From UMGS1696 sp964621755 (lineage in GTDB: Bacteria > Bacillota > Clostridia > Oscillospirales > CAG-272), in NCBI GenBank assembly GCA_964621755.1, contig CAZUPI010000012.1, positions 1-64,000 of the forward strand: a stretch of DNA of 64,000 nt, written 5' to 3'. How positions within the stretch are numbered: the stretch's first letter is position 1; every line of letters begins with the position of its first letter. The notes under the pieces were generated by a model. The model saw only the letters and a program-made list of their open reading frames with translations. It was not told the origin of the DNA and did not search any database. Of the stretch, positions 59,658 to 64,000 are shown in pieces. The translations under genes and the position numbers were made by a program.

Positions 59658-60864
59658 TCACATCTCGAATCCTTCTGTGATTCCTCCGAGGCGCGCGGTG
59701 TCCTTTTTCACGTAATACAGTTCCGTGATCTGACTGGCGCTGTGTCCGAGTAGATCGGCGACTTGCCTTGGTGTGAGTGAGCGTATCGTCCCATCCGCCT
59801 GTTTGATGCCGTTTACTAAATTTGTCGCAAATGTGTGGCAGAGACTGTGCAGTCCTTTCTGCTCAACCCCCGCGGCTTTGAGGATTTTGTAGTACCGCTT
59901 TCGTAAGTTGACCGGGCGCGTAAAATCTCCGCTGTGGTCGCACACAAGGGGCGCACCTTCGCCGAAGTACGCTTCCGCGCAAAGAGTCCTCCACTACGTC
60001 GATTGCCGCCTGATTCAGCGGTACGGCTCGCTTGGAGGTGGCACTCTTTGTTTTGCCCACCTTTATTTCTCTGCCGTTTGTAAATTCAGTGCCGTTTCTT
60101 CGCGAAACTTCTTTTACACCTCGCTGAACATACAGCACCTTTTTGTCAAGATCAATGTCGCTGTTCAGCAGTCCGAGCAACGCTCCCGTCCTCAGTCCCG
60201 TGTTCAACATGAGAATATACGCCGCAGGCTGTTGATAGATCCGTTTTCCGTTGCTCCAACATCGGAATGCTTCCGTTTTGAATTTTTCTATCTCGTCGGG
60301 TGTAAATATCGTCACCGTTTCACATTCGGGCAGATTTTCCTTGTCTTGCGCTGACAGGAAATTACTTTTCTTTATCATTTCAACATTTGCCATTGGATTT
60401 TTCTGTATCAGTTCTTCATGATACAGGTATCTGAAATATTCATTAAGAACCACATAAGCTTTTTTGACAGTAGTGTATGCATATCCTTTATTCATCCAAT
60501 GGTTCAGCAAATTTTTAATATCTGCTGCCGTAATATCGCCTACAGCTTTTTCACCGAGCAAAGGATAAATCTGATTTTTTGCGCTGCATTTGCTGCGATC
60601 ATATGTGGTCTGTTCTACAGACGGAAATTTGAACACACGAAGCCAATTTTGCATACTGTCTTTCAGCTTCTTTTTTGACTCTGCTGTTTGGTTTTCAAAA
60701 TCCGCAATGTATTCTGTCATCTTTTTGTTGACTGCTGATTTGGCCGTACCTGAGAAGGATTTTCGCTTTCTCTCTCCATGCTCGTTCATGTACCAAACCA
60801 CACCGCACCACCGACCGTCTGTACGCTTGATGGTATTGCCGTTTGTTAATAGTTTGCGTTGCAT
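59658..60864 (-). pseudogene. int: Tyrosine recombinase/integrase, frameshifted and active-site mutated
   Basis: Reads from ATG 60864 (AAAGGAG upstream; MQRKLLTNGNTIKRTDGRW) through an arm-type DNA-binding and core-binding domain to the catalytic Arg I in NTGLRTGALLGLL. Near 59975-59985 the frame shifts by one base: the continuing homologous sequence AYFGEGAPLVCDHSGDF lies in another frame and runs to 59658. There the box II motif reads HSLCHTFATNL, where tyrosine recombinases have HSLRHTFATNL, so the second catalytic Arg is Cys. The Tyr is retained in SQITELYYV. Two independent lesions argue for a dead integrase. Confidence 0.88.
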
Positions 60865-60907
60865 TTTACCACTCCTTTCATTGATAAAATGAATGATTGC
60901 CAAACAT

Positions 60908-61231
60908 TCACCTCCGTCGGAGCGCACTTGAGAGCAGTCCGTAAATCTTTTTCAGTTCCGCCTGTGTTTCGGTAAGATTTACGGTGCTGATTCTTCCCTG
61001 ACGCGAAAGGATCAGCAGTTGATTCACATTGTTTCCGAGACGCTTGATCTGCGTTATCACATCATACATTCTCCGCATCAGCTCATATGCGGATGAAATT
61101 GAGATTCCGAGCACGTCTTTCACTATCTCCGCGTTCAGCATCAGCGGCAAGTCATCGTAGCTTTTGTAAATACTTGATTTCACTTTGTACTCCTTTTGAT
61201 AGATGTTGCCTTTATCGTTTGTGTTATCCAT
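60908..61231 (-). pseudogene. Chimeric frame: excisionase N-terminus joined to MobC C-terminus
   Basis: 107 residues from ATG 61231, preceded by AAGGGGG. Residues 1 to about 52 (IYKSYDDLPLMLNAEIVKDVLGISISSAYELM) match the helix-turn-helix excisionases of Tn916-like and related elements. From about residue 53 (YDVITQIKRLGNNVNQLLILSRQGRISTVNLTETQAELKKIYGLL) it matches the C-terminal half of MobC mobilisation proteins. The second half of Xis and the first half of MobC are missing. Directly after the stop a short frame (LAIIHFINERSG) resembles a relaxase N-terminus and then runs into the integrase start. It is best read as a deletion scar of a mobilizable element, though the chimeric protein could be made. 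Confidence 0.75.
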
Positions 61232-61337
61232 TTTACCATCCCCCTTGTAAAAGAACAATAGATGCTGTACAATTATTGTATATTCACTACTCATAAGTGC
61301 ACATCATCTATTTTAAAAAATATTTTTCGGAGGATTT

Positions 61338-62516
61338 ATGTTTTCCTTTCGCACATACTTTTTCGAGGGCAACGTCTATATCAATGAAAAACAAAAATAC
61401 GCTGCCAATGAAATTCTGACAGCGTATCTGAATACGGATTACTATGTCGCCATTGAGAACGAACAGTTTCTTCCCGATCTGAAACAACTTCGGGATAAGT
61501 TGATCATCTCCACCGATATGGATTACGAAGATTACGAAAACTACAACGACAATGTTTACGCGGCGATGGAAATCCTAGACCGCGTGAACGAATGGATCGT
61601 CAGCCTGCCGCCGTATGACAGGATTCTCACACGACCGCTCACTCAGCTTGAAGATATCCTGAATCGACACAACTTAATCTTTAAAACAGGACTCGAAGGA
61701 CTCGGGATCGACTTTTTTGATTGGGATGTTGTCTCCGCTTTCGGCACGGGAGAGGTGTACGAGGACGGAAACAGCCGCTTTTGTCTGCACCGCTTCTGTC
61801 CGTGCGAGCCGGAGGATATCAGGGATTTCGATGAGGATTTGCTTGAAGACCTGCGTGAGATGAACGAGGACGTCCGTTCTTTCTTTGGCTCATACATTTC
61901 TTTCCTCGAATCGTATCTGACCGTCCATGGTATCTTTCGTCCGTTCATCGACAGTTATCTTCACCGCCGCGAGGCGTTTCCGACAGCGAGAGAGGTTGCC
62001 GGGTATTTTGAAGCGTTCAATTTAGAACACTCAAGGAACTTCAAAAAGATTCGCTGCCGCATGAACTCGTTTGGATACAAGGTTCTGAAAGAAACGGACT
62101 GCAAACAAATGCTGTGTGAAGAGATTTTGTTTGATGATTTGCAGTCGTTTCTCTACTACGATTTCTTCAGCGGAATCAGGAAGAACCACATCCCGAACAA
62201 ATGCAAGAACTGCGGCAAATATTTTCTTATCCGCGGTGGGCAGTATTACAGCTACTGCGACCGCCCTCTGCCGGACGAGCCGGACAAGACCTGCCGAGAC
62301 GTCGGTTCTCGACGACGCTATGCGGACAAATGCAAAAACGATCCCATTTGGCAGGTTTACAACCGCGCGTACAAGACGCACTATGCACGGTACATGAAAA
62401 AGAAAATGTCGGTCGCTGAGTTCGAGCAGTGGTCGAGGTATGCTGTGGAAATGAGAGAAAAAGCGAGCGCGGGGGAGATGGAGTTTGGTGAATATTGCGA
62501 GAAAGTGAAACGATAA
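61338..62516 (+). CDS. DUF6076-like cargo protein with C-terminal zinc motif
   Basis: 392 residues, GGAGG before the ATG. The first 250 residues are acidic and helical with no motif I recognise (DMDYEDYENYNDNVYAAMEILDRVNEWI). Near the C-terminus CKNCGKYFLIRGGQYYSYCDRPLPDEPDKTCRDVGSRRRY gives CxxC...C...C spacing suggesting a zinc ribbon, followed by a basic helical tail. Proteins of this type, which I associate with DUF6076, are common on integrative elements of Clostridia and have no known role. Intact, unlike its neighbours. Confidence 0.68.
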   Translation: MFSFRTYFFEGNVYINEKQKYAANEILTAYLNTDYYVAIENEQFLPDLKQLRDKLIISTDMDYEDYENYNDNVYAAMEILDRVNEWIVSLPPYDRILTRPLTQLEDILNRHNLIFKTGLEGLGIDFFDWDVVSAFGTGEVYEDGNSRFCLHRFCPCEPEDIRDFDEDLLEDLREMNEDVRSFFGSYISFLESYLTVHGIFRPFIDSYLHRREAFPTAREVAGYFEAFNLEHSRNFKKIRCRMNSFGYKVLKETDCKQMLCEEILFDDLQSFLYYDFFSGIRKNHIPNKCKNCGKYFLIRGGQYYSYCDRPLPDEPDKTCRDVGSRRRYADKCKNDPIWQVYNRAYKTHYARYMKKKMSVAEFEQWSRYAVEMREKASAGEMEFGEYCEKVKR

Positions 62517-62571
62517 TATGTATTTTACGTCATATTTTGTGGAATTTTATTATAAAAATCACAATACTATC

Positions 62572-62600
62572 TTGACAACAGTATTATTATATGATATACT
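62572..62600 (+). promoter_or_regulatory. Strong promoter of the structured RNA unit
   Basis: TTGACA (62572-62577) and TATACT (62595-62600), 17-base spacing; predicted start near 62607. Confidence 0.82.
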
Positions 62601-62606
62601 TCAACC

Positions 62607-62745
62607 ATAGAAAGATTTTACTATATACTAAATACCAATGACCTCAGCAATCCTAAAGCGCGCCACTGTATACTGTGTGGCCTACCCAATTGGATTTGTT
62701 CTTGCAGACGCACAGTGAACGTTCGCTTCTTGTGTGTCTGTTTTT
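62607..62745 (+). ncRNA. Candidate structured small RNA
   Basis: About 139 bases between a strong promoter and an intrinsic terminator (CAGACGCACA 62705-62714 with TGTGTGTCTG 62731-62740, then TTTTT). Inside, AATCC (62650-62654) pairs with GGATT (62693-62697), enclosing GCCAC/GTGGC (62663-62682). A 26-codon frame (62638-62718) exists but has no ribosome binding site. The GC content of this block is higher than that of the following AT-rich gene. I do not recognise a known RNA family; it may be a stand-alone RNA or the former leader of the lost maturase 5' end. Confidence 0.5.
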
Positions 62746-62754
62746 GTATTTAAG

Positions 62755-63734
62755 ATGAAACAAATATTCCACACAAAGGATATAGAAGTTATAACAGTAT
62801 ACCTAACTGGTACTGGTGAACCAACATATGACTGGACTTTGTTTTGCGAAGTTGTTGAAACTATTCGTACATTATGTAAAAATGAGGGAATACGTTCTAG
62901 AATTAATTTAATCACAAATGGAATACTGACAGATTCTCAAATTGAATATGTATGCAAAAATATAGATTCATTTATGGTTTCTTTTGACGGAATTCCAAAA
63001 ATCCAAAACAGTAGTCGTCGATTTAGTGACAATTCACAATCATCAAATATTGTATTTAACACTCTTAAACGACTTGATCAATTCGGCGCCACATATACAA
63101 TTAGATCTACCCTTTGGCACAAGGACTTGAAATATATAAAAAATATGTTTCACTTCATATACGGGGAATTAAAAAATTTTGGAGAATGGAGCATTAACAT
63201 TATCACTTCCACTGGTAGGGATTCTACTTATTCCATAAAAGGAAAAGAATATGATATTACTGAATTTTTTAATGATTATATTGATATTACAAATGAAGCA
63301 AATGCTAAGTATAATGGTTCAAAAACATCAATTCTTTTTTTGTCACAAACTCGTTGTGTGGCATAGCTTGTGGGTTGCCTGACGCTAATACCCCATTCTT
63401 ATATCCAGATAAAAGCCTCCATATCTGCATTGATGCAGCTGACCTTTCGCCTAATGTCGGATATATCGCACAAGATAAAGTAATATTACACGATTTTTAC
63501 AGTAAAGATTTCTTTGATGTTTATTATGATAAATTTTTCAAGTGCAAAAAATGTATTGCCTTTAGGTTTTGTGCAGGTGGGTGTCCAATTAACTCTATGC
63601 GAGAGAATAATTTGGCATCCGTAGATTTTGAGCGTAATTTTATAAAAAAAACTACGAATATAATTTTGACAGAATACTTGAAGGAAAAGAAGCATTTGGA
63701 TGGTATGGTTAACAAATTTATATTAATGAATTAA
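62755..63734 (+). pseudogene. Radical SAM/SPASM peptide maturase, 5'-truncated and frameshifted
   Basis: The frame from ATG 62755 begins at VYLTGTGEPTYDW, the strand-2 GGEP-like motif of radical SAM proteins; the N-terminal CxxxCxxC cluster motif that should precede it is absent. It continues through LITNGIL and VSFDGIPKIQN. After a T7 run (63335-63341) the frame is lost; the homologous SPASM part (LCGIACGLPDANTPFLYPDKSLHICIDAADLS, FKCKKCIAFRFCAGGCPINSMRENN) continues in the -1 frame to 63734. One missing T would explain it. DNA here is markedly more AT-rich than the rest, suggesting foreign origin. Intact relatives install crosslinks in ribosomal peptides; no precursor gene is certain. Confidence 0.82.
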
Positions 63735-63786
63735 ATGATTATATTATACAGATAACAAGTTACGATTTGGAACGTGAAAAAATTAA

Positions 63787-64000
63787 ATGGAAAACAAATT
63801 TGAATTGCTATTAAATATCCTCTCAAACATACGCTTTATGTTCCGTCGATCATGGACGCTGGCTCGGGGCACGTGGTTTTTTTCGCTTATCAGTTTCGCC
63901 GTGAACACCATACAGCCGTTTACGCTACTGATCATGCCGAAATACATTCTCGACGAGCTGGCGGGCGAGCGACGAATAGATATGACACTTTGGTATGTCG
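63787..64000 (+). CDS. ABC exporter (permease-ATPase), 5' end only
   Basis: The first 71 residues are visible, running off the window. MENKFELLLNILSNIRFMFRRSWTLARGTWFF is followed by a first membrane helix (SLISFAVNTIQPFTLLIMPKYILDELAG), as in fused permease-ATPase exporters. Together with the radical SAM remnant 50 bases upstream it suggests a peptide natural-product locus, the exporter releasing the modified peptide. Base composition returns to the genome average from about 63830. The ribosome binding site is weak. Confidence 0.7.
   Translation, partial: MENKFELLLNILSNIRFMFRRSWTLARGTWFFSLISFAVNTIQPFTLLIMPKYILDELAGERRIDMTLWYV

Noticed and set aside
62638..62718. 26-codon frame as a RiPP precursor peptide
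   Set aside because: No ribosome binding site, it overlaps strong RNA stems and part of the terminator, and no leader-core pattern is visible. Kept only as a remark.
59310..64000. Second copy of the tRNA-Trp 3' end as an attachment site
   Set aside because: I looked for a repeat of the T-arm/acceptor sequence to the right and found none in the window; the far end may lie beyond 64000 or be lost.
1..64000. CRISPR arrays, insertion sequences, rRNA genes or a replication origin
   Set aside because: No regularly spaced repeats, transposase genes, rRNA sequence or DnaA-box clusters were seen.

Overview
The window looks like a chromosomal segment of an anaerobic, probably gut-associated member of the class Clostridia (Bacillota). 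The reasons are a SpoVT sporulation regulator, a Trp-specific T-box leader on the tryptophan operon, an ANTAR-type RNA-binding regulator beside glutamine synthetase, GSIII, AGGAG-type ribosome binding sites, many TTGACA-17-TATAAT promoters, and a set of carbohydrate-active enzymes (GH38, GH172, a GH36 remnant). No species can be named from sequence alone.

Layout. 1-0.9 kb: 5' part of a DAHP synthase gene (minus strand) preceded by a Phe/Tyr-rich leader peptide and a hairpin, an apparent transcription attenuator. 1-5 kb: araD, obg, ppa and an aminotransferase, all minus. 5.2-9.4 kb: hisS, a MazG-HAD fusion, aspS and a small coiled-coil protein. 9.6-24 kb: mixed metabolism and transport: esterase, MATE exporter, DUF402 protein, GpsA-like dehydrogenase, GH172, spoVT, PHP hydrolase, GH38 mannosidase, membrane acyltransferase, URO-D-like protein, and a glycosyltransferase-plsY lipid pair. 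24.2-31.1 kb: complete trpEGDCFBA operon behind a T-box. 31.2-35.1 kb: AraC regulator plus an orphan solute-binding lipoprotein, then a divergent ferredoxin / Crp-Fnr pair sharing one palindromic operator. 35.2-41.9 kb: pyrG-carA-carB, with carB fused in frame to a complete diaminopimelate epimerase (dapF). 42.2-56.2 kb: nitrogen-assimilation island: a GSI-type glutamine synthetase with an ANTAR regulator on minus; GSIII, an Amt-PII fusion, asnB and gltBD on plus. Both glutamine synthetase transcripts begin with an AAGGAT-hexaloop hairpin that competes with a terminator, the expected design for ANTAR antitermination. 56.4-57.9 kb: a second MATE exporter behind a hairpin leader.

58-64 kb is genomic debris around a tRNA-Trp gene: a 5'-truncated GH36 gene, a tRNA-Trp, a tyrosine integrase with a frameshift and a lost catalytic arginine, a chimeric excisionase-MobC reading frame, a DUF6076-like cargo gene, a small structured transcription unit, a 5'-truncated and frameshifted radical SAM/SPASM maturase in very AT-rich DNA, and the start of an ABC exporter running off the window. 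This reads as a collapsed integrated mobilizable element next to the remains of a peptide-modification locus.

The most notable items are the CarB-DapF fusion, the ANTAR-controlled glutamine synthetase pair, the aromatic leader peptide of DAHP synthase, the shared Fnr-type operator at -41.5, and the excisionase-MobC deletion scar.
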